Shown: piece by piece, positions 52,343 to 61,740 of the stretch
Layout of the letters: every line of letters starts with the position of its first letter
Position numbering within the stretch: position 1 is the stretch's first letter
Source of the DNA: Thioclava sediminum
GTDB taxonomy: Bacteria; Pseudomonadota; Alphaproteobacteria; Rhodobacterales; Rhodobacteraceae
Direction of reading: 5' to 3'
Length of the DNA stretch: 64,000 bases
NCBI RefSeq assembly: GCF_002020355.1
Contig: NZ_MPZV01000001.1
Span: 868,001 to 932,000, forward strand
Made by a program: the position numbers and the translations under genes
Notes under the pieces: generated by a model
What the model was told of the DNA's origin: nothing
The model's input: only the letters and a program-made list of their open reading frames with translations
Databases searched by the model: none

Positions 52343-52842
52343 TCCCCTACCTCGCCTACGGCTCCAACCTGCTGACCTCGCGGCTTGCCGCGCGCTGCCC
52401 CTCGGCCCGCGTGCTCGGGTTGGCGGCGATCCCCGGCCACAGCCTCGATTTCTCGAAACGCGGGCGCGACGGGAGCGCGAAGGCTACGATCACCGAAAGC
52501 GACGCGCGCACCCAAGGTGTGCTGTTCGAGATCACGGAGAGCGACATCCCCGCGCTCGATGCCGCCGAAGGCGCGGGGCTGCATTACGAGAAGATCGCGC
52601 TGGTGCTCGAGAACGGCCAGCGCGCGTTCACCTATCGCGCGCTACAGCGCCAGAACGGGATCGCGCCGTTCGAATGGTATCTGGCGCTGATCCGGGCGGG
52701 GCGGCGCGAGCACGGGCTGGGCCTGGGCGATCTGGCGCATGTCGAGCCGATCCCCGATCCAGAGCCCGACCGCCCCGGTTTCATTGCCGCACGCGAAGCG
52801 TTGGAACGCGCGGGCTATCGCGACTGGCGCAGCGCGCTCTGA
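52339..52842 (+). CDS. Gamma-glutamylcyclotransferase family protein
   Basis: This 167-residue protein begins YLAYGSNLLTSRLAARCPSA, the signature of the GGCT-like fold, and has EGAGLHYEKIALVL, in which Glu and Tyr occupy the active-site region. Family members act on gamma-glutamyl peptides or on gamma-glutamylamines. It is translationally coupled to the epimerase (ATGA overlap). Its last 28 bases overlap the convergent pdeM gene. Confidence 0.84.
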   Translation: MIPYLAYGSNLLTSRLAARCPSARVLGLAAIPGHSLDFSKRGRDGSAKATITESDARTQGVLFEITESDIPALDAAEGAGLHYEKIALVLENGQRAFTYRALQRQNGIAPFEWYLALIRAGRREHGLGLGDLAHVEPIPDPEPDRPGFIAAREALERAGYRDWRSAL

Positions 52843-53462
52843 CCGATCGGGCGCACCGGCATTCCCGGCCCGGTCAGCACAGCGATGCCCGCCCCGACCA
52901 GAGACGACAGCTCCGGCCCGTCGCAATCCAACCCCCCGGTATAGGTGCCGAAAGCGGGCAGGATCAGGTGATCGCGCCCCACCAGAAACGCCCGATGCGA
53001 CCGCCGCGCGATCGTCGCTTTGGGATGGTAATGCCCCGAAAGGTCCGGTCCGGTGTCTGCGATATGGCGCAGCGTGAGCGGGCCGATTTGCGTTTCTTCC
53101 ACGGTCTGCCCAAGGCCGATCGGGTCATGGTTTCCCGCGATCCAGAGCAGTTCGGTCTGCGCCGCGATGCGGGTCAGACGCCCCGCGATCTCGGGGGCGA
53201 TCTCTCCCGCCGCCGCATCGTCGTCGAACGCATCGCCAAGGCTGATCAGCCGCGAAGGCCGGAGGCGCAGCACCTCGGCCTCCAGCCGGATCACCGTGTC
53301 GAGGCTCTCGAAAGGCGGCAGCAGCGCGCCGCCACGCCGCGCCATCCGCTCGGACTTGCCCAAGTGAAGATCGGCCACGATCAGCGCGTCTTCCCCGGGC
53401 CAATAGAGCGCGCCCGACGGTTGCGCGATGAGCCGCTGCTCCGCGAAGGTGATCTCTCTCAT
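52815..53462 (-). CDS. pdeM: Ligase-associated DNA-repair metallophosphoesterase PdeM
   Basis: This 215-residue calcineurin-like phosphoesterase has IVADLHLGKSERMARRGG (motif DxH), SLGDAFDDD (motif GD), WIAGNHDPI (motif GNHD) and SGHYHPKATI (motif GHxH). It matches PdeM, a member of the ligase-associated DNA damage response set. The start overlaps the stop of the helicase gene, so both are in one operon. The ATP-dependent ligase and exonuclease of the set are not in the window. Confidence 0.92.
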   Translation of the reverse strand: MREITFAEQRLIAQPSGALYWPGEDALIVADLHLGKSERMARRGGALLPPFESLDTVIRLEAEVLRLRPSRLISLGDAFDDDAAAGEIAPEIAGRLTRIAAQTELLWIAGNHDPIGLGQTVEETQIGPLTLRHIADTGPDLSGHYHPKATIARRSHRAFLVGRDHLILPAFGTYTGGLDCDGPELSSLVGAGIAVLTGPGMPVRPIGQSALRQSR

Positions 53463-55864
53463 TCCAGCCCCGCCTCGCGCATCATTGCCTGCGCCTCTTC
53501 TTCCATCAGCCGTGCCTCGCCCGTGCCGCCGCGAATGCCGACCTGCCCGTGCTCCAACAGCAAAGGCGCGGCCAGCGGCGTCACATGCGGGGCGCGGATA
53601 TGCACGATTCTCTTGCCCTGGGCCAGCATCTCCTCGATCCGCTCGAAATCGACGAGGCCCCGGCTCGCCTCCTCGCGGGTGATGCGCAATAGCAGATGAT
53701 CGGGGTCGTAGCGGCGCAGGGTGTCGTAGAGAATATCGGACGAAAACGTCGCCTGTTTGCCCGATTTGCGCTGCCCCGGCAGGTTACGCTGGATGAGGCC
53801 CGCAATCGTCGCGATCGACCGAAACGCGCGCTTCATCACCGCGTTGCTCTCCAGCCAGTCGCGCAGGCCTTCCCGCAACCCTTCGACTGAGAGCAGCGGC
53901 GCGGGGTCTTCGACCGGATCGATCGACCAGATTAGCAGCGCGTAATCGGTGGCGACGAACCCCAGCGGCCCGAGCCCCGCCTGCTCCATCCGGTGTGTCA
54001 GCAGCAGCGCGAGCGTCTGATGCGCGTTGCGCCCGGCGAACCCGTAGAGGCAGAAGAACGCCCGCCCGCCGCGCAGAAAGGTCTCGCAGGTCAGCGTGCC
54101 GGGGGCTGGCAGCGTGGAAATCTCACACTGCAGCGCCAGCCACTCGCGGGTATCGGGAGGCAGCTGATCCCAGTCCTCGGGCGTGGCGATCAGGCGCTGC
54201 ACCCTTTGCGACAGCTCCAGCGAGGTCGCCATCTTCAGCCCCGAGAAGACGGCGATCTTCGGCTCGCGCGTGGCGGCATTCGTCACCTCCACGATCATCT
54301 CGCGCAGGCCCTCGTAGCGGACGACCTGCCCGCCGATCAAGAAAGTGTCTCCGGGGGTGAGAGACGAGGCGAACCCTTCCTCCACCTCGCCCAAGGGCGT
54401 GCCGCCGCGCCGGGATTTGCGGCGGACTTTCAGCTTCTCGGTCTCGGTGATCGTGCCGATATTCATCCGCAGATCGCGGGTCGCGCGCGGGTCGCGGAGC
54501 TGCCATTTGCCATCACGCTGCAACAGGCGCTGCCAGCGGTCATAGGCCCGCAGCGCGTAACCGCCCGTCGCGCAGAACTCCAGACAAGCGTCGAAATCCG
54601 CGCGTGGCAAATTCGCGTAAGGCCCCGCCCGCAGCGCTTCCGCATAAAGCGCATCCGTCTCAAACGGCCCGGCGCAGGCTGTGAGCAGGATATGCTGGCA
54701 CAGCACGTCGAGCGGCCCGCGCCAGCGCCGCCCGCCGCCGTCCAGATCGTTCTCGCGCACGGCCTCCAAGGCGGCGGCACATTCGACAATCTCGAAGCGG
54801 TTTGCCGGCACGATCCGCGCGCGCGAGGGTTCGTCATAGCGGTGATTGGCGCGCCCGATCCGCTGCACGAGGCGCTTGACGTTCTTCGGCGCGCCGACCT
54901 GCAGGACCAGATCGACATCGCCCCAGTCGAGCCCCAGATCGAGCGAGCCGGTGCAGACCACCGCGCGCAACTCGCCTCTGGCCATCGCCTCCTCGACCTT
55001 GTGGCGGGCCTCGCGCGAGAGCGAGCCGTGATGCAGCCCGATCGGCAATGCGTTGTCGTTCACCTCCCAGAGCGCCTGAAAGAACAGCTCGGCCTGCGCC
55101 CGTGTGTTGAGGAAGACAAGGCTGAGCCGCGCGTCCTCGATCGCTGCCATCACATCGCGCGCGGCGTGCCGCCCGCCGCCGCCCGCCCACGGTGCGGGAC
55201 GCTCGGTCGGCAGCATCTCGATATCGGGGGGCGGGCCTGGATCGGCCATGATCACCCGCGCGCCGCCCATGAAATCGGCCAGCGCCTGCGGGGCTTCAAC
55301 CGTGGCCGACAGCCCCGTGACGGTCAGGCCCGGCGACAGGCTGCGCAGCCGCGCGACGCCCAGCATCAGCTGATCGCCGCGTTTGCTCTCTGCCAGCGCG
55401 TGGATTTCATCGAGCACCACCCGCTTCACGCCTGCGAAGATCTTCGGCGCTTCCGGGTAGGACAGCATCAGCGCGAGACTCTCCGGCGTCGTCAGCAAAA
55501 TCTGTGGTGGATCGACCCGCTGGCGGCGACGCTGCGTGGCGGACGTGTCGCCGGTGCGATCCTCGATCCGCAGCTCCAGCCCGATCTCGTCCACCGGCGC
55601 GCGCAGGTTGCGGGCGATGTCCTTGGACAGCGCCTTGAGCGGCGAGACATAGAGCGTGTGCAGCCCCTCGTATCCCTCGGCCAGATCGACGAGCGACGGC
55701 AGAAAACCCGCCAGCGTCTTGCCGCCCCCGGTCGGCGCGATCAGCAGCGTATCTTCGCGCGCCGACAGCACGTCGAGCTGATGCCTGTGCGGTTGCCAGC
55801 CGCGGCTGGCGAACCAGTCGGCGAAGCGTTGCGGCAGGAGGGGCGTGGCGGCGGTCTCGGGCAT
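53459..55864 (-). CDS. Ligase-associated Lhr-like DEXH helicase
   Basis: This 801-residue helicase has Walker A LIAPTGGGKTLAGF (about residues 38-51), the DEIHALAESKRG box, motif III LSATVEAPQAL, motif VI QRIGRANHRYDEPSRARIV, and the C-terminal Lhr winged-helix and DUF4011-like part (to 801). It is the ligase-associated form (about 800 residues) rather than the 1,500-residue Lhr. The start ATG 55864 lies 260 bases from ilvD, which is divergent. Confidence 0.92.
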   Translation of the reverse strand: MPETAATPLLPQRFADWFASRGWQPHRHQLDVLSAREDTLLIAPTGGGKTLAGFLPSLVDLAEGYEGLHTLYVSPLKALSKDIARNLRAPVDEIGLELRIEDRTGDTSATQRRRQRVDPPQILLTTPESLALMLSYPEAPKIFAGVKRVVLDEIHALAESKRGDQLMLGVARLRSLSPGLTVTGLSATVEAPQALADFMGGARVIMADPGPPPDIEMLPTERPAPWAGGGGRHAARDVMAAIEDARLSLVFLNTRAQAELFFQALWEVNDNALPIGLHHGSLSREARHKVEEAMARGELRAVVCTGSLDLGLDWGDVDLVLQVGAPKNVKRLVQRIGRANHRYDEPSRARIVPANRFEIVECAAALEAVRENDLDGGGRRWRGPLDVLCQHILLTACAGPFETDALYAEALRAGPYANLPRADFDACLEFCATGGYALRAYDRWQRLLQRDGKWQLRDPRATRDLRMNIGTITETEKLKVRRKSRRGGTPLGEVEEGFASSLTPGDTFLIGGQVVRYEGLREMIVEVTNAATREPKIAVFSGLKMATSLELSQRVQRLIATPEDWDQLPPDTREWLALQCEISTLPAPGTLTCETFLRGGRAFFCLYGFAGRNAHQTLALLLTHRMEQAGLGPLGFVATDYALLIWSIDPVEDPAPLLSVEGLREGLRDWLESNAVMKRAFRSIATIAGLIQRNLPGQRKSGKQATFSSDILYDTLRRYDPDHLLLRITREEASRGLVDFERIEEMLAQGKRIVHIRAPHVTPLAAPLLLEHGQVGIRGGTGEARLMEEEAQAMMREAGLE

Positions 55865-56124
55865 CGCGTGAAAGGTAGGCGTGAGGAGCGGATGCGCAAG
55901 CTTTGCGACAGCTCTTGGCGCGGGCGGCCAGCTCGGGCCGCGCCCGCCCCTTCTTTAAAGCAATCAGCCTTTGCGCCGAGACGCGCCCCTCCCCCAACAT
56001 CTCGCACCATCGCACACCCCACCCGCGCCATCTCGCCACTGTTCATTGGGCGATCCATGTTATATTCAGGCCTGCGACAGGAAATTGCCCGAGTCCCCTC
56101 GGGCGCGACAGAAACGGAAATCTT

Positions 56125-57960
56125 ATGGCCTTTTATCGTTCCCGTAGATCCACCCATGGCCGCAACATGGCGGGTGCGCGCGGTCTGTGGCGCGCCACCG
56201 GCATGACCGATGACGACTTCGGCAAGCCGATCATCGCGGTCGTGAACTCCTTCACGCAATTCGTGCCCGGCCACGTCCACCTCAAGGACCTCGGCCAGAT
56301 GGTCGCGCGCGAGATCGAGAGCGCGGGCGGCGTCGCGAAGGAATTCAACACCATCGCGGTCGATGACGGGATCGCGATGGGCCATGACGGGATGCTCTAT
56401 TCGCTGCCTTCGCGCGAAGTGATCGCGGACTCCGTGGAATACATGGTCAACGCGCATTGCGCCGATGCGATGGTCTGCATCTCGAACTGCGACAAGATCA
56501 CCCCCGGCATGATGATGGCCGCGATGCGCCTGAACATTCCGGTGATCTTCGTTTCCGGCGGCCCGATGGAGGCCGGCAAGGAAGGCGCGGAAATCATCGG
56601 TCACGACCTCGATCTGGTCGATGCGATGGTGGCTGCGGCCGACGACAAGTATTCCGACGAGGACGTGCTCGCGATCGAGAAGGCCGCCTGCCCGACCTGC
56701 GGGTCGTGCTCGGGCATGTTCACCGCGAACTCGATGAACTGCCTCGCCGAAGCGCTGGGTCTGGCGCTGCCGGGCAATGGCTCGATGCTGGCGACCCATG
56801 CCGACCGCAAGGAGCTGTTCCTCGAGGCGGGCCGCAAGATCGTCGAGATCACGCGCCGCCATTACGAGCTGGAAGACAAGGGCCTGCTGCCGCGCGAGAT
56901 CGCCACTTTCGAAGCCTTCGAGAACGCAATGAGCCTCGATATCGCGATGGGCGGGTCGACCAACACGGTGCTGCACCTTCTGGCGATCGCGCATGAGGGC
57001 AAGGTCGACTTCACGATGGAAGACATCGACCGCCTCTCGCGCAAGGTTCCGGTGTTCTGCAAGGTGGCGCCCGCCAAGCAGGACGTCCACATGGAAGACG
57101 TCCATCGCGCGGGCGGCATCATGGGCATCCTTGGCGAGATGAACCGAGCCGGTCTGATCCATCAGGACGTGCGCACCGTGCATTCGGAAACGATGGCCGA
57201 AGCCCTGTCGAAATGGGACGTGATGGTCGCCAATGACGACGCCACGGATCAGTTCTACCGCGCGGCCCCGGGCGGTGTGCGCACGACGCAGGCCTTCTCG
57301 ACCGAGAACCGCTACAAAGAGCTCGACCGCGACCGCGAAAACGGCGTGATCCGCACGGCGGAACATGCGTTCTCGCAAGATGGCGGTCTGGCGGTGCTCT
57401 ACGGCAACATCGCCGAGCAGGGCTGCATCGTGAAAACCGCGGGCGTCGACGACTCGATCCTGAAATTCTCGGGCCCCGCGAAAGTGTTCGAGAGCCAGGA
57501 CGACGCGGTGTCGGGAATCCTGACCGGCAAGGTCGTCGAGGGCGAGGTGGTCATCATTCGCTACGAGGGCCCGCGCGGCGGTCCGGGGATGCAGGAAATG
57601 CTCTACCCGACCTCCTACCTCAAATCGAAGGGCCTCGGCGCGAAATGCGCGCTGCTGACCGACGGACGCTTCTCGGGCGGCACCTCGGGGCTTTCCATCG
57701 GCCATGTCAGCCCGGAAGCGGAAGAAGGCGGCACGATTGGCCTCGTCGAAACCGGCGACATCATCGAGATCGACATCCCCAACCGCACGATCAACCTCGC
57801 CGTGGCCGACAATGTTCTGGCCGCGCGCCGCGAGGCGATGGGGCCGCTGCCGTGGAAACCGGCAGAGCCGCGCAAGCGCGCTGTCTCGACCGCGCTCAAG
57901 GCCTATGCGCTGCTGGCCAGCTCGGCGGCGAAGGGTGGCGTGCGCATCCTGCCCGAGTGA
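56125..57960 (+). CDS. ilvD: Dihydroxy-acid dehydratase
   Basis: This 611-residue enzyme makes the 2-keto acids for valine and isoleucine. Iron-sulfur cysteines appear in [11 protein letters not shown] and [16 protein letters not shown]. Substrate and metal residues appear in [10 protein letters not shown] and [14 protein letters not shown] near the end. Length matches the E. coli enzyme. ATG 56125 has CGGAAA upstream; the frame is open upstream to 55903 without conserved residues. A terminator-like hairpin follows. Confidence 0.96.
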   Translation: MAFYRSRRSTHGRNMAGARGLWRATGMTDDDFGKPIIAVVNSFTQFVPGHVHLKDLGQMVAREIESAGGVAKEFNTIAVDDGIAMGHDGMLYSLPSREVIADSVEYMVNAHCADAMVCISNCDKITPGMMMAAMRLNIPVIFVSGGPMEAGKEGAEIIGHDLDLVDAMVAAADDKYSDEDVLAIEKAACPTCGSCSGMFTANSMNCLAEALGLALPGNGSMLATHADRKELFLEAGRKIVEITRRHYELEDKGLLPREIATFEAFENAMSLDIAMGGSTNTVLHLLAIAHEGKVDFTMEDIDRLSRKVPVFCKVAPAKQDVHMEDVHRAGGIMGILGEMNRAGLIHQDVRTVHSETMAEALSKWDVMVANDDATDQFYRAAPGGVRTTQAFSTENRYKELDRDRENGVIRTAEHAFSQDGGLAVLYGNIAEQGCIVKTAGVDDSILKFSGPAKVFESQDDAVSGILTGKVVEGEVVIIRYEGPRGGPGMQEMLYPTSYLKSKGLGAKCALLTDGRFSGGTSGLSIGHVSPEAEEGGTIGLVETGDIIEIDIPNRTINLAVADNVLAARREAMGPLPWKPAEPRKRAVSTALKAYALLASSAAKGGVRILPE

Positions 57961-57982
57961 TCGCACCCTAACGCGAATTGAA

Positions 57983-58010
57983 ACGGCCGCCTTTCGGGGC
58001 GTCCGTTTTC
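57983..58010 (+). terminator. Probable terminator of ilvD
   Basis: ACGGCCGCC/GGCGTCCGT (57983-57991 and 57998-58006; one mismatch) with loop TTTCGG is followed by TTTTC. It also lies at the end of the convergent FUSC-like gene. Confidence 0.7.
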
Positions 58011-58012
58011 AT

Positions 58013-59080
58013 TCAGGCGGCATCGCTTTCGGGCAGGCTTTCTTCCCAACCGAGCCGCTTGCGGATCGCATGGGCGAGGTAGCTCATCGCCAAGGCCGAG
58101 ACCCCGCCCAGCACCGTCCCCGCGACCCGGCCCCAAGCGTTCGACAAAGGCGCATCATTGCCCATCGAGACCATCACCACGATCAGCGCGGTCAGGAAGG
58201 CCACAAAGGTCGGGTAATGCGCGGGCGGCGCGAACAGGATCGCAGTCACGCCGAAGATCACATAGAGCCCCGGCATCACGAAACTGTCTGGCCCCAGCCA
58301 CAGCACAAGCAGGCTCGCCCCCAGCCCGCCTGCGAGGGTCGCGAGGCTGCGCACCAGCACCCGGTCCCATGTCATGCCGGGACGCGGGCGAAGCATCAAC
58401 AGCGCCGAGAGCGGCGCCCAGTAGGGGTGATTGATCGAGAAAGCCACTGCGATCCCGTAGGACAAGCCCACCGCGCCCATCGCCTGCAGCCCCTGACCGA
58501 TCAGCGAGTTGAGCGGCGCAACGCCATCGGGCGGCACCTGCCCATCGAGCTTCGGCCCCGTCTTCGGCGCGAAGTGTTTCCAGATCACCCGCACCGCCTC
58601 TTCCACCGCCAAGACCCAGACCATCGCGCCGCCGACGGCGAGCAGTACCGGCCCGGGCGACGGGATGAACTGCACGAGGAAGGTCGAGAGCGAGAAGAAC
58701 AGCCAGCTTTGCAGAAACAGCCACCACAGGCTCATATCGCGGCGCGAGAGCAGGCCAACGGCGAACGCGCCAAGCAGCATTCCCGGTACGCTCAGCGCGA
58801 CACCCCCGATCATGACCTTCGCGGCGATCATGCCGGCGAAGATCCCGACCAGTTTGCCCGCAATATCGAGGAAGGTGACCGGCCAGCGCCGATTGCGGAT
58901 CGACTTGCCCTGCCCCGTCGAGGTGGCGAAGCCCGCGCCAAGCGCCGCGAGTTCCTGCCCGCGCGGCAGATCGAGTGACAGCACGATCGCGACCAGCCCG
59001 CTCAGCGCAAGCGCTGCGGGCAAGCCGCGCGACCAGTTCAACTTCTGAAGTTGCGTAGGGGAGATAGTCACCAATTGCAC
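58013..59080 (-). CDS. FUSC/DUF2955-like inner-membrane protein
   Basis: This 355-residue protein has about ten hydrophobic segments in two groups of helices (for example SRGLPAALALSGLVAIVLSL and GRVAGTVLGGVSALAMSYLA), separated by a soluble stretch near residues 190-210. The pattern fits the FUSC family, linked with aromatic acid efflux, but the large cytoplasmic domain of AaeB is absent. The substrate is unknown. Confidence 0.75.
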   Translation of the reverse strand: MQLVTISPTQLQKLNWSRGLPAALALSGLVAIVLSLDLPRGQELAALGAGFATSTGQGKSIRNRRWPVTFLDIAGKLVGIFAGMIAAKVMIGGVALSVPGMLLGAFAVGLLSRRDMSLWWLFLQSWLFFSLSTFLVQFIPSPGPVLLAVGGAMVWVLAVEEAVRVIWKHFAPKTGPKLDGQVPPDGVAPLNSLIGQGLQAMGAVGLSYGIAVAFSINHPYWAPLSALLMLRPRPGMTWDRVLVRSLATLAGGLGASLLVLWLGPDSFVMPGLYVIFGVTAILFAPPAHYPTFVAFLTALIVVMVSMGNDAPLSNAWGRVAGTVLGGVSALAMSYLAHAIRKRLGWEESLPESDAA

Positions 59081-59134
59081 CGTGTACCACCTTTCGATGC
59101 AGGCAAAGCGCCTTACCGACGCGCTGGTTCCCCG

Positions 59135-59677
59135 CTAGACGCCGATCCGGTCCAGAAGCCCCGCCACCATTCCGTGATAGCCCGAGCCGAACAGGCGCAG
59201 ATGCACCAGCGCGGGCCAGAGCTGATAGATCGCCCGCCGCGCCTCGGCCCAGAACTCGGGCCATGTCGGGCGCACTGCATTCGGGATCGGCACCGGGCCG
59301 AAGGCATACTCGTCGGGCCAGCCGTAGGGCGCCTCATCCGGTGCCCCCGGCGCGCGGTGCTGGCGCCGAAGTATCTCGCCCAGTTCCAGCCACCCCGCAC
59401 CCCTTAGGCCTCCGTGCTGCGGCAAGGCCTCCATCACGAGGCAGACCCGAGAGGCCGAGATCACCTTCGGCACCCGCGCGCCCGCCTCAGCGAGTGCACG
59501 CAGCATCTCCGCCTCGATCTCGGGGTGAGGCCCGCCCTTGGCGATCACCCGCTCTCCGGTCGGCAGGTCTAGCGCCAGCACCGGGCTCAAATCGCCGCCC
59601 GCCAGCGGCTCGGCCCGTCGCGGCGTGATTTTCAGAAGGCGCGCGGCCTCTGCCAATATCCGCGCCGTTTCGTCCAT
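59135..59677 (-). pseudogene. Fructosamine kinase family gene with internal in-frame deletion
   Basis: The 180-codon frame keeps the N-terminal part (ITPRRAEPLAGGDLSPVLAL, GGPHPEIEAEMLRALAEAG, the QHRAPGAPDEAPYGWPDEYA segment) and the final helix (AIYQLWPALVHLRLFGSGYH) of the fructosamine kinase family. FWAEARR is joined directly to that final helix near 59240, and the catalytic HGD..N loop and DFD-like segment (about 90-100 residues) are missing. Family members usually have 260-290 residues. The frame is still open, so it is either a decayed gene or a short variant without kinase activity. ATG 59677 has GGAGGG upstream. Confidence 0.7.
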
Positions 59678-60023
59678 GTCGCCCTCCTGTTTTCGGTCGG
59701 TTGCCTTTTCTTGCGGCACCACAGGCGAATATCCGCTCTGTACGACAGGATTACGGTTGCGTGACGGGTTCCATCCGGTGCAAATGCCCAATGTTGCCGT
59801 CGATCAGCCTCCCCATGGCGGGTCAGTCCTTCGTGCAGCATAGACATTTTGGACGCCTTCGTGCCGAGACAATGCGTGCAGCGCGCTCGGGCCGGAGGAT
59901 TTGTCCGTTTCTGTCCCTCGGGGGGCAACACGAGACCCTGACGGAGATATCCCCACACTCGTCTCCGTCGGGTAGCAGCCGCCGCGAACCCCTTGCGGCG
60001 GCTGCGTCTAGCCCGACATCCGA
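59678..60023. other. Intergenic region with perfect hairpin behind poxB
   Basis: About 350 bases without a supported gene. The perfect 11-base stem GCAGCCGCCGC/GCGGCGGCTGC (59975-59985 and 59995-60005) with a nine-base loop lies 18 bases after the poxB stop. It may end poxB transcription although no T-run follows. The rest shows no recognisable structure beyond the start region of the fructosamine kinase-like gene. Confidence 0.65.
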
Positions 60024-61739
60024 TCAGCGCAGGAAGTTGTCGCGCATCAGCGAGACCACCTCATCGGCGCGCCCGTTGAGCACCGCCTTCACGCCAAAGA
60101 GCGCGGTTGACCCCACCTGCGCCGGTTTGATCTTCGGCGGCATCACCAGCTCCATCCGGTTCACCTTCACGTCGAGCAGCGCAGGCCCCGGAGCGGCAAG
60201 CCAGTCGCGCACCGCGCCGTCGAGGTCGGTCGCGCTCTCGACCCGCATCCCCTCCATCCCGATCGCCCGTGCCATCGCGCCGAAGTCGGGATTGTGCAGC
60301 TCGGTGAAGGCGTCGAGCATCCCCTCCACCCGCTGCTCCATCTCCACAAAGCCGAGCGAGGCGTTGTTGTAGACGAGCAGTTTAACCGGAAGCTTCTCCT
60401 GCACAAGCGTCAGCAGGTCGCCCATCAGCATGGTCATCCCGCCATCGCCGCACATCGCGATCACCTGACGCTCGGGGTATGCCTCCTGAATGCCCAGCGC
60501 CTGCGGATAGGCGTTCGCCATCGTGCCGTGCAGCAGCGAGGTCAGGAAGCGCCGCGACCCGTTGGCCGACAGGTGCCGCAGCAGCCAGACCATGGGCGAG
60601 CCGCCATCTGCGGTGAAGATCGCGTCCTTCGCCGCGAACCGGTCGAGCAACTCGGTCAGGTGCTGCGGGTGGATCAGGCTCGGGTCGGGTTCTTCCGCGC
60701 TATCGAGGTAGCCCTTGAGGTCCTCGGCATAGGCTTTCAGCGCCCGATCCAGATGCTTGCCGGGCTCGCGCGGGGCAAGGCGCGGCAGCAGCGCGTCGAT
60801 CGTATCGCCGACATCGCCCGCAAGTCCCAGATGGATCGGCGCGCGCCGTCCCAGCCGGGTGGGATCAATGTCGAGCTGCACGATCTTGGCCTTGCCCGGA
60901 TAGAACTGCGTATAGGCGAAATCGCTACCCAGACAGAGCAGCAGGTCGCAATCGCCCATCGCCTCCATACCCGCGCGATTGCCCAAGATCCCGGTCATGC
61001 CGACATAGTTGGGCATGTCCGGCTCGATGAATTCCTTTGCCCGCGTCGTATGCGCGACCGGGGCGGCGAGCCGCTCCGACAGCGCCCGGATCTGGGCGGC
61101 TGCCCCGCGCGCGCCGATGCCCGCATAGATCGTGATCCGCTCGGCCTCGGCGATCATGCCCGCCAAGGTGTCGAGATCGGCGTCCGAGGGGCGCATCATC
61201 GGCTGCGGGCGATGCACGGCCCATTGCAGATCGTCCTTCGTAGTCTCGCGGAACATGTCGCCATTGACGATGACCACCGCGACGCCGCCCTTGGTCAGCG
61301 CGGCCTGCGCCGCCTGCACGGTGATCCGGCGCGCTTGGTCAGGATGGCTGATCCGCTCGCAGAACACCGAAGCCTGCTCGTAGATTTTCTTCTGATCGAC
61401 CTCCTGCGGGAAACCCAAGCCCTCCTCCGCGCGCTCGATATTCGAGGCGATCAGCACCACGGGCGCGCCGTTGCGATGGCTCTCGAAAATGCCGTTCACG
61501 AAATGCAGGCTCCCGGGCCCGGTGGTCCCCGCGCAGACCGACAGCTCCCCGGTCATGTAGCTCTCGCCACCCGCCGCGAGTGCGCCGACCTCTTCGTGGC
61601 GCACATGGACCCAGCTCAGGTCCGAGCGGCGCACCGCATCGGTGAAGTGATTGATGGTGTCGCCCACGATCCCGTAGACGCGCTGCGCCCCCGCCGAAAC
61701 GAGGGTTTCGGCGATGATGTCGGATACGCTCTTGCTCAT
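60024..61739 (-). CDS. poxB: Pyruvate dehydrogenase (ubiquinone-dependent), PoxB-like
   Basis: This 571-residue thiamine diphosphate enzyme has the N-terminal pyrimidine-binding domain (VHVRHEEVGALAAGGESYMT with the catalytic Glu), a central FAD-type domain and the C-terminal pyrophosphate domain (MCGDGGMTMLMGDLLTLVQE, the GDG...N motif). Length and order match PoxB, which oxidises pyruvate to acetate and CO2 with membrane quinone. Other TPP enzymes of the family (acetolactate synthase-like) cannot be fully ruled out. It is the downstream partner of the gene at 61741, one base apart. Confidence 0.88.
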   Translation of the reverse strand: MSKSVSDIIAETLVSAGAQRVYGIVGDTINHFTDAVRRSDLSWVHVRHEEVGALAAGGESYMTGELSVCAGTTGPGSLHFVNGIFESHRNGAPVVLIASNIERAEEGLGFPQEVDQKKIYEQASVFCERISHPDQARRITVQAAQAALTKGGVAVVIVNGDMFRETTKDDLQWAVHRPQPMMRPSDADLDTLAGMIAEAERITIYAGIGARGAAAQIRALSERLAAPVAHTTRAKEFIEPDMPNYVGMTGILGNRAGMEAMGDCDLLLCLGSDFAYTQFYPGKAKIVQLDIDPTRLGRRAPIHLGLAGDVGDTIDALLPRLAPREPGKHLDRALKAYAEDLKGYLDSAEEPDPSLIHPQHLTELLDRFAAKDAIFTADGGSPMVWLLRHLSANGSRRFLTSLLHGTMANAYPQALGIQEAYPERQVIAMCGDGGMTMLMGDLLTLVQEKLPVKLLVYNNASLGFVEMEQRVEGMLDAFTELHNPDFGAMARAIGMEGMRVESATDLDGAVRDWLAAPGPALLDVKVNRMELVMPPKIKPAQVGSTALFGVKAVLNGRADEVVSLMRDNFLR

Positions 61740-61740
61740 G

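Noticed and set aside
55741-57966. A 741-codon minus-strand frame opposite ilvD
   Set aside because: Shadow of ilvD; its far end runs out of frame into the helicase gene.
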